From CAYWNA01 sp964459305 (GTDB taxonomy: Bacteria > Planctomycetota > Planctomycetia > Pirellulales > Pirellulaceae): DNA of 61,386 bases. How positions within the stretch are numbered: the stretch's first letter is position 1; every line of letters starts with the position of its first letter. The stretch is from NCBI GenBank assembly GCA_964459305.1, contig CAYWNA010000052.1, forward strand, positions 1 through 61,386, written 5' to 3'. Both the position numbers and the translations under genes were made by a program. The notes under the pieces were generated by a model, which ran no database searches, was not told the origin of the DNA, and worked only from the letters and a program-made list of their open reading frames with translations. Positions 54,359 to 61,386 of this stretch are shown here, piece after piece.

Positions 54359-56452
54359 CTATTTGTCGCCAGACTCCTTGGCGTAGTCGATGGTATAGTT
54401 GGGCGGATCGCCGCCGGGGCCTTGCAGGTAGTGTTCCATCCAACGCAGCATCCGGACGTTGTAGTCGAATCTGGCTGCCGCGCGGCGGTTGCCGTGTCCT
54501 TCGCCCGGGTACCAGATCAGCCGTACCGGCGCTTGGCCCAACGTTTTCAGGTGTCTGTACAGCTCCATCGACTGGGACGGGTGGACGCGTGGATCGCTCT
54601 TGCCGTGGAGTATCAAAGTCGGCGTGCGATTTTTCTGAACGTGACGGATCGGGCTGCTCTCCAGGAAGTAGCTCCAATCTTCCCACAGTCGCTTGAGATG
54701 GTGTACGAGGTACATTTCTTCGGGAATGTCCGTCGTGCCCAACTTAGACACGTTGTCGCTGATGCCCACGAACATCACACTGGCTGCGAATCGGTGCGAG
54801 TAGTACGTTGCACCCCACGCCGATGCGTAGCCGCCGTACGACCCGCCGGTGATGCCCACCCGATCCTTGGCGACCAAGCCCATTGCGACCAGGTGATCGA
54901 CGCCGTCAACAAGATCGTCGAACTCCTTGCCGGCCGCATCGGCTTGGCCGAGCTTCGAGAAAGCCACCCCGCGGCCGGTGCTGCCACGATAGTTGGGATA
55001 GAACACGGCAGAGCCCCGCGCAGCCGCCACTTGTCCGGCACGCGAGTAGCTGGTCACCCAGCCATGGCTCACGTGTGATTCCGGTCCTCCGTGCACGCAC
55101 ATGATCAACGGGTATCGCCGTCCTTCGACATAATTCAGCGGATATACGAGGATTCCTTCCAGATCCAAACCGTCACGGGCCTTCCATCGTATGACTTCCT
55201 GCTTGGCAAAGCGCATGTCGTCGAGCCACGGATTGCTGTTTGTCAGGCGCCGCGCCGCTTTGTCATCGATTCCCATCCGGAACGCTTCCGGCGCGTGTGA
55301 GGCACTGTGGCCGACAAACGCAGCCGTGCGGCCATCCTTCGAAAGCGACAGTCCCGATAACACGGGACCCGTGCGCTCGATGAGCGTCTGGCGGTTTCCG
55401 TCGAGATCCACGGTGCCGACCGTTGTCCCCGCCCCTTCGCCCGCGGCCCACACGAGCGTGCGCTGGTCCTTCCACGCGAACGAAGCGACGTGTGCTTCAT
55501 AGTCCGGCATCAAATCGCGAACACCATCACCCGGAACGTCAGCTACCATCAGCCGCCCTTCTCTGGGATCGTTGATGTCGACACCGGAAACCATCGCGAT
55601 GTGTTTTCCGTCCGGGCTCCAGCCGACCCGGCCGAGTTTGCCCGGGTTGTCGATGCGTTCAACAACCTTGCCCGCGTCAGCATCCACGATCGCCACTCGC
55701 TTGAACATGTAGCTGTCGTCCACCAGTGGCGTTGGCGCGAGAACTACGACCAGTTGCCTGCCAGACGGACTCCATTCGACGAACGACGCCGACCCGGACA
55801 GGTCGAGCGAATCCGGCTTACCGGACCCGTCGGCGGCGGCGATCCACACTTTGGTCGGCCGCCAGTCCTCTTCGTAGACCTCTTGGTTGAATCCCTTCTC
55901 CCGGTACTCCAGCTGTGCCTTGGATAGCGGCTCGGTTGCCAGAAACGCCACTTTCTTGCCATCGTGGCTGAACGCCACTCCACGCAAGTCGGCGTTATGG
56001 GCGATGATGCGACGGGCCTCGCCTCCGTCGATCGGCACGACGTACAACGAGGCATGTTGGTCGTCGCCCCGCTTGGCGACAAAGGCGATCCCATGTCCGT
56101 CGGGAGTCCATCGAACCCCAGATACATTGACCTTGCCGGTAACGAATGGCCGGGATCGGCCTTCGACGTCCACCACATGCAACTCAGTCCATGCCGAACC
56201 GTTATCCTCTTTCAGCGGATTTCGTTGCACGCCCAATGCGTAAGCCACATGCCTGCCGTCGGGCGAGACGGTAGCCGACGTGACATATTTCGTCCGAGCC
56301 ACATGTTGCGGGCCAAACAAATCCTTGCCAGACGAAGACGACGCAGTGGCAGATAGAACAGACAGTACGGCCAGAAGGGCCAATTGACCCCAGGACCGTG
56401 CCGAGACGAGCCGACAACGCGCGAGGCGGTGGAATTGACTAGATTGGATCAT
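54359..56452 (-). CDS. S9-family prolyl-oligopeptidase-like serine peptidase
   Basis: 697 residues with an N-terminal signal-like segment (L-A-L-L-A-V-L-S-V-L-S-A-T-A). An N-terminal beta-propeller with TolB-like turns (S-P-D-G-R-H, T-P-D-G-H-G, S-P-S-G-R-Q, S-P-D-G-K-H) spans residues 50-430. The alpha/beta-hydrolase part has the catalytic set: Ser in G-G-S-Y-G-G-Y (near 535), Asp in K-S-D-P-R-V (near 618) and His in G-E-G-H-G-N (near 649), complete. Such enzymes cleave short peptides, often after dipeptides (DPP-IV-like) or acylated N-termini. Likely periplasmic. Confidence 0.93.
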   Translation of the reverse strand: MIQSSQFHRLARCRLVSARSWGQLALLAVLSVLSATASSSSGKDLFGPQHVARTKYVTSATVSPDGRHVAYALGVQRNPLKEDNGSAWTELHVVDVEGRSRPFVTGKVNVSGVRWTPDGHGIAFVAKRGDDQHASLYVVPIDGGEARRIIAHNADLRGVAFSHDGKKVAFLATEPLSKAQLEYREKGFNQEVYEEDWRPTKVWIAAADGSGKPDSLDLSGSASFVEWSPSGRQLVVVLAPTPLVDDSYMFKRVAIVDADAGKVVERIDNPGKLGRVGWSPDGKHIAMVSGVDINDPREGRLMVADVPGDGVRDLMPDYEAHVASFAWKDQRTLVWAAGEGAGTTVGTVDLDGNRQTLIERTGPVLSGLSLSKDGRTAAFVGHSASHAPEAFRMGIDDKAARRLTNSNPWLDDMRFAKQEVIRWKARDGLDLEGILVYPLNYVEGRRYPLIMCVHGGPESHVSHGWVTSYSRAGQVAAARGSAVFYPNYRGSTGRGVAFSKLGQADAAGKEFDDLVDGVDHLVAMGLVAKDRVGITGGSYGGYASAWGATYYSHRFAASVMFVGISDNVSKLGTTDIPEEMYLVHHLKRLWEDWSYFLESSPIRHVQKNRTPTLILHGKSDPRVHPSQSMELYRHLKTLGQAPVRLIWYPGEGHGNRRAAARFDYNVRMLRWMEHYLQGPGGDPPNYTIDYAKESGDK

Positions 56453-56784
56453 GGTAGTGGACTCACTTGTGGTGTTTCTGATTGCAGCGTTAAGACAAGC
56501 CGATGTCTTGAGTCAGTTGGGCGTGGTTCAGGGCAACAGCGAACTTCCCTCAGCGTTTGGGCACCGCATTGTTCGCACATCCTCAAATAGTATACGTTGC
56601 AGGTTTGCCTGTGGCTAACTCGACAGCGCCATTTTGGGACCCTGTAATAACCTAGAGTCCTTGCAGTATAGGGATATTTCATACCGGCGATGGCATGACT
56701 GTCCCGGCTGCCAGGCGCCGTCGTCTTCTGGTGCGGGTTCTCAGAGTCTACAATGAACGCGGAATCTCATGAAAGGTGCCTGCT
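56453..56784. other. Divergent intergenic region, promoters only
   Basis: 332 bases between the peptidase start and the uroporphyrinogen-decarboxylase-family start. A/T-rich TAGTATAC at 56587 and CAGTATAGGGATATT at 56665 may be -10 regions for the two divergent genes; no matched -35 box. Nothing else seen. Confidence 0.4.
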
Positions 56785-58011
56785 ATGACTCCTCGGGAAC
56801 GCGTTCTTGCATCGATCGCACACGAAGAGCCGGACCGTGTGCCGATCGACTTCGGGGGCCATCGGTCGTCCGGCATTGCGGCGATTGCGTACCGTAAGCT
56901 GCGCGATTCCCTGGGTCTGGAACCGCGTCCGATTCGCGTGTACGACCCCGTCCAGCAACTGGCCATCGTCGACGAGGATGTGCTCGATCGGTTCGGCGTC
57001 GACACGATCGAACTCGGTCGTGGCTTTGCACTGGGCGACGAGCACTGGTCGGACTGGACATTGCCGGACGGATCGCCTTGCCAGATGCCTGCGTGGGCCG
57101 CGCCCGAGCGCGAAGACGGTGGCTGGGTGATCCGATCCTCTAGCGGTCGTGTGCTGGCTCGCATGCCCGATGGCGCGTTGTATTTCGAGCAGTGCTACTG
57201 GCCATTCCTGGAAGAGGGCGACTTGGACAAGCTGCCGGAGGCGTTGAATGAGAACATGTGGTGCGCCGTGAAATCTCCGCCAGGTCCGTTGGTCGAAGGC
57301 GACGACGGACACCGCGTGTTGGCCGAAGGGGCCCGGCGACTTCGCGAGCGCACCGATCGAGCCATCATTGGGTTGTTCGGCGGCAATCTTTTGGAAACCG
57401 GCCAGTTTCTCTACCGCATCGACGAATTCCTCATGATGATGGCTGGTGATCCTGGCCGAACCGCTGAGTTCCTTGACCGATTGCTGGAGATGCACTTGGC
57501 GAATCTGGAGGTTTACCTATCCGCCGTCGGGCCATACATCGACGTTATCCTCTTCGGTGATGATCTGGGAATGCAAAGCGGCCCCCAGATGTCGCCGCAG
57601 ATGTACCGCGAAGTGTTCAAACCGCGGCACGCCCGAATGTGGCAGCGTGCCAAAGAACTGGCCGATGTGAAGGTGATGCTGCACTGCTGCGGCGGCGTGC
57701 GCGAGCTGTTGGACGATCTGATCGACGCCGGCCTGGACACGATCAATCCCGTGCAAATCAGTTGCGAAGGCATGGACGCGAAATGGCTGAAAGCGGACTT
57801 CGGCGACCGCATCACGTTCTGGGGTGGCGGTTGTGACACGCATGCCGTGTTGAATCGCGGGACACCCGAAGAAATCCGCCAGCACGTCCGAGAGCAGGTA
57901 TCCATCCTCAACCCGGGCGGAGGATTCGTCTTCCAGCAAGTTCATAACATCCTGGCCGACATCCCGCCGGAAAACGTCATCGCCATGTTCGACGCCGTGC
58001 GCGAGAGATGA
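56785..58011 (+). CDS. Uroporphyrinogen-decarboxylase-family protein (MtaA/CmuA-like)
   Basis: 408 residues from ATG 56785 (AAAGG 8 bases upstream; a GTG at 56776 adds three residues). The opening P-R-E-R-V-L-A-S-I-A-H-E-E-P-D-R-V-P-I-D is the family signature. Other markers are F-G-D-D-L-G-M-Q-S-G-P-Q-M-S and H-C-C-G-G-V-R near 300, a Cys/His site that binds zinc in methylcobamide:CoM methyltransferases, and a final G-G-G-F-V-F-Q-Q-V-H-N-I. These fit the MtaA/CmuA-like branch (methyl transfer) better than heme synthesis. No corrinoid-protein gene is adjacent. Followed by a HypE-like gene 27 bases downstream. Confidence 0.87.
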   Translation: MTPRERVLASIAHEEPDRVPIDFGGHRSSGIAAIAYRKLRDSLGLEPRPIRVYDPVQQLAIVDEDVLDRFGVDTIELGRGFALGDEHWSDWTLPDGSPCQMPAWAAPEREDGGWVIRSSSGRVLARMPDGALYFEQCYWPFLEEGDLDKLPEALNENMWCAVKSPPGPLVEGDDGHRVLAEGARRLRERTDRAIIGLFGGNLLETGQFLYRIDEFLMMMAGDPGRTAEFLDRLLEMHLANLEVYLSAVGPYIDVILFGDDLGMQSGPQMSPQMYREVFKPRHARMWQRAKELADVKVMLHCCGGVRELLDDLIDAGLDTINPVQISCEGMDAKWLKADFGDRITFWGGGCDTHAVLNRGTPEEIRQHVREQVSILNPGGGFVFQQVHNILADIPPENVIAMFDAVRER

Positions 58012-58038
58012 GGGTTCAGGGATGAGAGTTGAGGGACG

Positions 58039-59052
58039 ATGACTGATATCCCTGTCGGCAAGCTACCGGCTGGTCTTCTTGAAAAGTTGCTGGATCGCTA
58101 CGCGCCGGCGGACCCACGCGTGGTCGAGGGGCCGGGCATTGGCAAGGACGCCGCAATCATCGACATGGGCGACCGATACCTTGTGGCGAAAACCGATCCG
58201 ATCACGTTCGCCACCGACGAGATCGGCTGGTACGCCGTTCACGTCAACGCCAACGATATCGCGTGCTGCGGCGCGACGCCGCGTTGGTTTCTGGCGACGT
58301 TGTTGTTGCCGGAGCGCGGAACGACACCCGATTTGGCTGAGACGATTTTCGGTCAAATCGCGGATGCGTGTCAACAGTTGGGCGTGTCCTTGTGCGGAGG
58401 TCATACCGAAATCACTCAGGGGCTCGAGCGGCCGATCGTCGTGGGGCAAATGCTGGGCGAAGTCGCGCCGGATTCGTACGTGATGGCAAGCGGCGCGAGG
58501 GTTGGCGATGTGTTGATCCTGACCAAAGGTATCGCCGTCGAAGGAACGGCGATCATCGCGAAAGAGAAGCGGGACGAGCTGCGCAGTGTCATCTCCGAAG
58601 GCGATCTTGATCGATGTTCCCGTTTTCTGCACGAGCCGGGAATCAGCATCGTGCGCGACGCTCGCCTCGCACTGGAGATCGGCAGCGTGCACGCGTTGCA
58701 CGATCCGACCGAAGGAGGTGTCGCGACAGGATTGTGGGAACTGGCCCAGGCAGCAAACGTCGGTCTCGTGATCGATGAATCGCGGTTGCCGGTGATCGAC
58801 GAATGCCGGGTCGTGTGCGGACAACTAGGCTTGGATCCACTTGGATTGATTGCATCGGGTTCGCTGTTGATTTCCGCCGCGACGGAAGAAGCCCACGCGA
58901 TCACCGATCGGCTGCGTGTTGCAGGGATCGATGCGGCGATAATCGGCGAAGTGGTCTCCGCGGAGCAAGGTTGCTCGCTTCGCGCGTCGGACCAGACCCG
59001 CCGCCCGCTTCCCACATTCGCCCGCGACGAGATTGCGAAGTTGTTTGAATAA
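58039..59052 (+). CDS. AIR-synthase/HypE-like protein
   Basis: 337 residues. The PurM-like ATP-binding fold is shown by G-I-G-K-D-A-A-I-I-D near 34, V-N-A-N-D-I-A-C-C-G-A-T-P near 72, a G-G-H-T-E near 117 and D-P-T-E-G-G-V-A near 222. Family includes HypE, ThiL, SelD and PurM. It lacks the ThiL and SelD signature residues that I would expect (for example the SelD Cys/Sec site) and has no C-terminal Cys as HypE normally has, so it is only called family level. GAGGG precedes the ATG. Probably in one transcript with the upstream methyltransferase-like gene; no hydrogenase genes are near. Confidence 0.82.
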   Translation: MTDIPVGKLPAGLLEKLLDRYAPADPRVVEGPGIGKDAAIIDMGDRYLVAKTDPITFATDEIGWYAVHVNANDIACCGATPRWFLATLLLPERGTTPDLAETIFGQIADACQQLGVSLCGGHTEITQGLERPIVVGQMLGEVAPDSYVMASGARVGDVLILTKGIAVEGTAIIAKEKRDELRSVISEGDLDRCSRFLHEPGISIVRDARLALEIGSVHALHDPTEGGVATGLWELAQAANVGLVIDESRLPVIDECRVVCGQLGLDPLGLIASGSLLISAATEEAHAITDRLRVAGIDAAIIGEVVSAEQGCSLRASDQTRRPLPTFARDEIAKLFE

Positions 59053-59098
59053 ACCGGAACGAACAAGGGTGGCGAGCGTGTTCGCCGGATGCAGGCAT

Positions 59099-59231
59099 GT
59101 AGGGTGGGCCAAGTCTTCGCGGCCCACCAGAAACCGCCCACCAGGCGATCACGCGCGCATCGCACGGACGACAGGGTCTACCAGAATGGAGAGCCCATTC
59201 CGGTGGGCCGCGAAGACTTGGCCCACCCTAC
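59099..59231. repeat. Large inverted repeat family E
   Basis: Perfect 30-base inverted repeat, arms 59099-59128 (starting GTAGGGTGGGCCAAGTCTTC) and 59202-59231, separated by 73 bases. It begins 47 bases after the HypE-like stop and ends 36 bases before the nitroreductase start, on the same strand. No T-tract and no transposase. It could form a very stable stem or be a MITE. Confidence 0.92.
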
Positions 59232-59266
59232 AAAGATGCGGTCTTACCGCGAGGGGAGCAGGAACC

Positions 59267-59788
59267 ATGCAAGTACTTGAATTGATGAAGCAACGCTGTT
59301 CGGTTCGCAAGTTCGAGGACCGACCGATTGAGAAAGACAAGTTGCTGTACGTGCTGGAGGCCGCACGCGTGGCTCCTTCGGCCTGCAATTTCCAGCCGTG
59401 GCGATTCATCGTGGTCGAAGACAAGGAGCTGATGCGAAAAATCGCACCGAATTGGGTCGCCGAGGCGAACACGCCGGTGGTGATCGTGATTTGTGGCGAC
59501 CACAAGCTGGCGTGGCGGCGCCGGGATGGGAAGGATCACTGTGACATCGACATCGCCATCGCCGTGGACCACATGACACTGGCGGCTGCCGAGTCGGGGC
59601 TCGGAACATGCTGGATCTGTTCCTTCGATGCGTTCCAATGTTCATCCACGCTGAAACTGCCGGATCACCTCGAACCGGCTGTCCTTCTGCCGATCGGTTA
59701 TCCTGCCGAAATGAAAGATGCAAACCGGCACGACCGGGAACGAAAACCGCTGGACGAGATTGTGACGTGGGGACAATTGCCTAGATAG
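59267..59788 (+). CDS. Nitroreductase-family FMN protein
   Basis: 173 residues from ATG 59267 (GGGGAG and AGGA upstream). Starts Q-V-L-E-L-M-K-Q-R-C-S-V-R-K-F, and R-V-A-P-S-A-C-N-F-Q-P-W-R-F near 35-50 is the FMN-phosphate/isoalloxazine site. D-H-M-T-L-A-A-A-E-S-G-L-G-T-C-W near 105 and a final G-Y-P-A-E-M complete the fold. This short form is the usual size for homodimeric nitroreductases. It is separate from the SagB-type enzyme at 24751, which has a longer N-terminus and TOMM context. Substrate unknown. Confidence 0.9.
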   Translation: MQVLELMKQRCSVRKFEDRPIEKDKLLYVLEAARVAPSACNFQPWRFIVVEDKELMRKIAPNWVAEANTPVVIVICGDHKLAWRRRDGKDHCDIDIAIAVDHMTLAAAESGLGTCWICSFDAFQCSSTLKLPDHLEPAVLLPIGYPAEMKDANRHDRERKPLDEIVTWGQLPR

Positions 59789-59988
59789 GTGAATTGAGGT
59801 ACCAACGTCGTGGCGGGGAGGGAAGAGCCCCAAAATGGATCTTCTTGCCCGTCATCTTCTTGCCCCAATTCGTCGGATGTTGGAGGCCGGGCGAGAATAT
59901 CCAGATCTCCAGAACGGGATTGCAGCGAATACGGCTGATGGCAAATGTCTAGCCTGCTTTCGAACAGAGACCGGTCGATACTCGCACT

Positions 59989-61386
59989 CTACTGTTCTGA
60001 CCGCTCTGGAGGTGGTGCTGGACCGGGGTTGTCGAACACGCCTCGTACCATCATGCCCGTTTTAGAAGTTCCGCCTTTCCAGAGGTCCCACTTCGGGTCG
60101 GCAACGCGATCGAAGTAGGCGTGCATCTGTTCGCGAAGGCTGCGCTGTGTTTCGGCGTGTTCGGGTTTGTCGACCAAGTTGTTCAGTTCTTCCGGATCGG
60201 TCTTTAGATCATACAACTCGTTTGGTTCTTGCCTGAACCGTTCGATGTATTTCCACTGGTTCGTGCGGATGGATCGTACGTTCTCGAACTCGTAGTAGAT
60301 CGTGTCATCCCACTCGTCGATCGCCTGTCCACGCAACGCGGCTGCAAAGCTCCGCCCGGGCGACTTCGGCTGGTCGGTGTTCTTCCACGAGAGCCCCAGG
60401 TACTCCAACATCGTCGGTAAGAAATCGACATTGCTGACCAACAAGTCATTGCGCTTCCCGGCGGGGATCTGGCCGGGGTAACGGAAGATGAGCGGGACGT
60501 GCATGGTCCAGTCGAAGGCGGTCAGCGGGCGCGTGTGGTCGCCCATGCCCCAGAATCCGCTGTGCCCGCCCGATAGTCCCTGGTCGCCTGTGAAGATGAC
60601 GAACGTGTTATCGTCCAAGCCCAGTCGATTGAGCGCCGCCATGATGCGGCCGACGCCGTCGTCGATGCCACTGACCTCGGCCGCGTACTTGCGGATGATC
60701 TTCAGGTCGCCGACCCAGTCTCCGTAGTTGTGGTTCCACGGGTGTGCCGCACGACGAGGAAATGAAGGGAGAGTCGCGTCGGCATAGGTATCCTTGTGCC
60801 GGTTACGGATCGGCTCCTTCATGGCACCACCGAGGCCGTACGGTCCGTTGTAAGCAAGGAAAAGGAAAAACGGCCGGTCTTTGTTTGTTTCGATGAATTC
60901 GATGCCCCGGTTCGTCCAGTATTCCGTCAAATACGTCGGTTCGATGCGGATCTTCCCGTCTTCGATAACCTCTTGATCGTAGAACCCGCGGCTGCTGCCG
61001 TGCGGCTTGGTCGTCCAGAACGTGAATCCCTCTCGCGGTTGCAGATTGCCGCCCAAGTGCCACTTGCCCGATAGTCCGCACACGTACCCCGCATCGGCTA
61101 ACAGCGATGGAAGCGTGTCGAACTCCTCCAGCGTGTTGTAGGCCTTGGGCCCGATTTGTGCCCCCCGCGCGCCAAGATACCGATGCACCCCGTGCTGACA
61201 GGGCATGAGTCCGGTCAGAAACGACGCCCGCGTCGGCGAACACACGGCGTTGTTCGCATAGCAGCGAGTAAAAAGTGTGCCCTCGGTCGCGAACTTGTCA
61301 AGGTGCGGCGTCCGGATGTCCGGGTTGCCGTAGCACCCCAACGACCAAGCCCCATGGTTGTCGGTCATGATCAACACGACGTTCGG
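59989..61386 (-). CDS. Sulfatase, 5' end outside window
   Basis: At least 465 residues; the frame runs off the right edge still inside the opening R/P-N-V-V-L-I-M-T-D-N-H-G region, so the signal peptide and start are missing. The formylglycine motif C-S-P-T-R-A and G-K-W-H-L-G are intact, plus a later F-T-G-D-Q-G-L-S-G-G-H metal site and a C-terminal D-L-K-T-D-P-E-E-L-N-N-L. The D-N-H-G variant of the first metal site (usually D-D-x-G/R) is slightly unusual. Substrate likely a sulfated glycan. It converges on the nitroreductase; the 59789-59988 gap has a small frame (59835) without support. Confidence 0.92.
   Translation of the reverse strand, partial: PNVVLIMTDNHGAWSLGCYGNPDIRTPHLDKFATEGTLFTRCYANNAVCSPTRASFLTGLMPCQHGVHRYLGARGAQIGPKAYNTLEEFDTLPSLLADAGYVCGLSGKWHLGGNLQPREGFTFWTTKPHGSSRGFYDQEVIEDGKIRIEPTYLTEYWTNRGIEFIETNKDRPFFLFLAYNGPYGLGGAMKEPIRNRHKDTYADATLPSFPRRAAHPWNHNYGDWVGDLKIIRKYAAEVSGIDDGVGRIMAALNRLGLDDNTFVIFTGDQGLSGGHSGFWGMGDHTRPLTAFDWTMHVPLIFRYPGQIPAGKRNDLLVSNVDFLPTMLEYLGLSWKNTDQPKSPGRSFAAALRGQAIDEWDDTIYYEFENVRSIRTNQWKYIERFRQEPNELYDLKTDPEELNNLVDKPEHAETQRSLREQMHAYFDRVADPKWDLWKGGTSKTGMMVRGVFDNPGPAPPPERSEQ

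Noticed and set aside
54181..54696. A 171-residue plus-strand gene
   Set aside because: Only the first 45 codons lie outside the peptidase gene; the rest is antisense to its coding region and is compositionally a shadow.
59835..60065. A 76-residue plus-strand gene before the last sulfatase
   Set aside because: No convincing ribosome-binding site and its 3' third is antisense to the sulfatase.
1..61386. tRNA, rRNA or riboswitch genes
   Set aside because: Visual scanning for T-loop GGTTCGAATCC-like words, rRNA-like conserved words and known riboswitch cores found no convincing candidate. A covariance-model search would be decisive.

Overview
The window looks like chromosomal DNA of a planctomycete, probably a Pirellulales-type member of the Planctomycetota. 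This rests on family content only: two DUF1559 prepilin-like genes (GFTLVELLVV / H-x9-DG), two formylglycine sulfatases, a DUF1080 protein, a Tat-exported Gfo/Idh/MocA oxidoreductase, a c-type-heme beta-propeller protein, a Ser/Thr kinase with the planctomycete N-terminal pattern, and many short dispersed hairpin repeats. No rRNA, tRNA, CRISPR array or transposase was recognised.

Layout. 1-2.5 kb: remnants of a type VI secretion-associated locus (truncated DUF2169, small membrane protein, TIGR02270-like protein split in two with an FHA domain on the second half). 2.6-4.3 kb: ABC-2 exporter. 4.3-12.6 kb (mostly minus): secreted protein, Tat beta-propeller, DUF1080 protein, 32-residue membrane peptide, MFS/nucleotide-translocase-like transporter, STAND/NACHT-like NTPase. 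13.1-15.2 kb: OprP-type porin and a Cys-rich secreted protein ending in an intrinsic terminator. 15.5-23.8 kb: glycan utilisation block (sialidase-like, large glycoside hydrolase, sulfatase, Gfo/Idh/MocA). 24.1-28.5 kb (minus): a RiPP operon of the thiazole/oxazole-modified microcin (TOMM) type, with SagB-like dehydrogenase, YcaO cyclodehydratase, leader-binding E1-like protein and, at its 5' end, an unusual membrane protein with a Cys-Thr-Cys5 block. 28.7-33 kb: esterase, DUF1559 protein, lipoprotein. 33.1-39.2 kb: transmembrane Ser/Thr kinase convergent with a two-gene unit made of a MotA/TolQ/ExbB-like channel protein with a very long tail and a TM-coiled-coil-VWA protein. 39.7-46.2 kb: heme/propeller protein, Rid/chorismatase-like protein, A-type Fe-S carrier, ClpP-like protease. 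46.3-54 kb: zinc-ribbon/GYF_2 protein coupled to a KAP-like membrane NTPase, second DUF1559 protein, small membrane protein, SF2 helicase. 54.3-61.4 kb: S9 peptidase, uroporphyrinogen-decarboxylase-family protein with a HypE/AIR-synthase-like protein, nitroreductase, and a second sulfatase cut by the window edge.

The points most worth following are: (1) the TOMM operon, whose only visible candidate substrate is a multi-pass membrane protein rather than a small peptide; (2) the ZorAB-like pair in which the peptidoglycan-binding domain expected on the B subunit is replaced by a VWA domain; (3) at least five families of palindromic repeats, most of them sitting just 3' of stop codons, with one element lying in frame inside the helicase gene and two 200-bp copies flanking a sulfatase gene as direct repeats.
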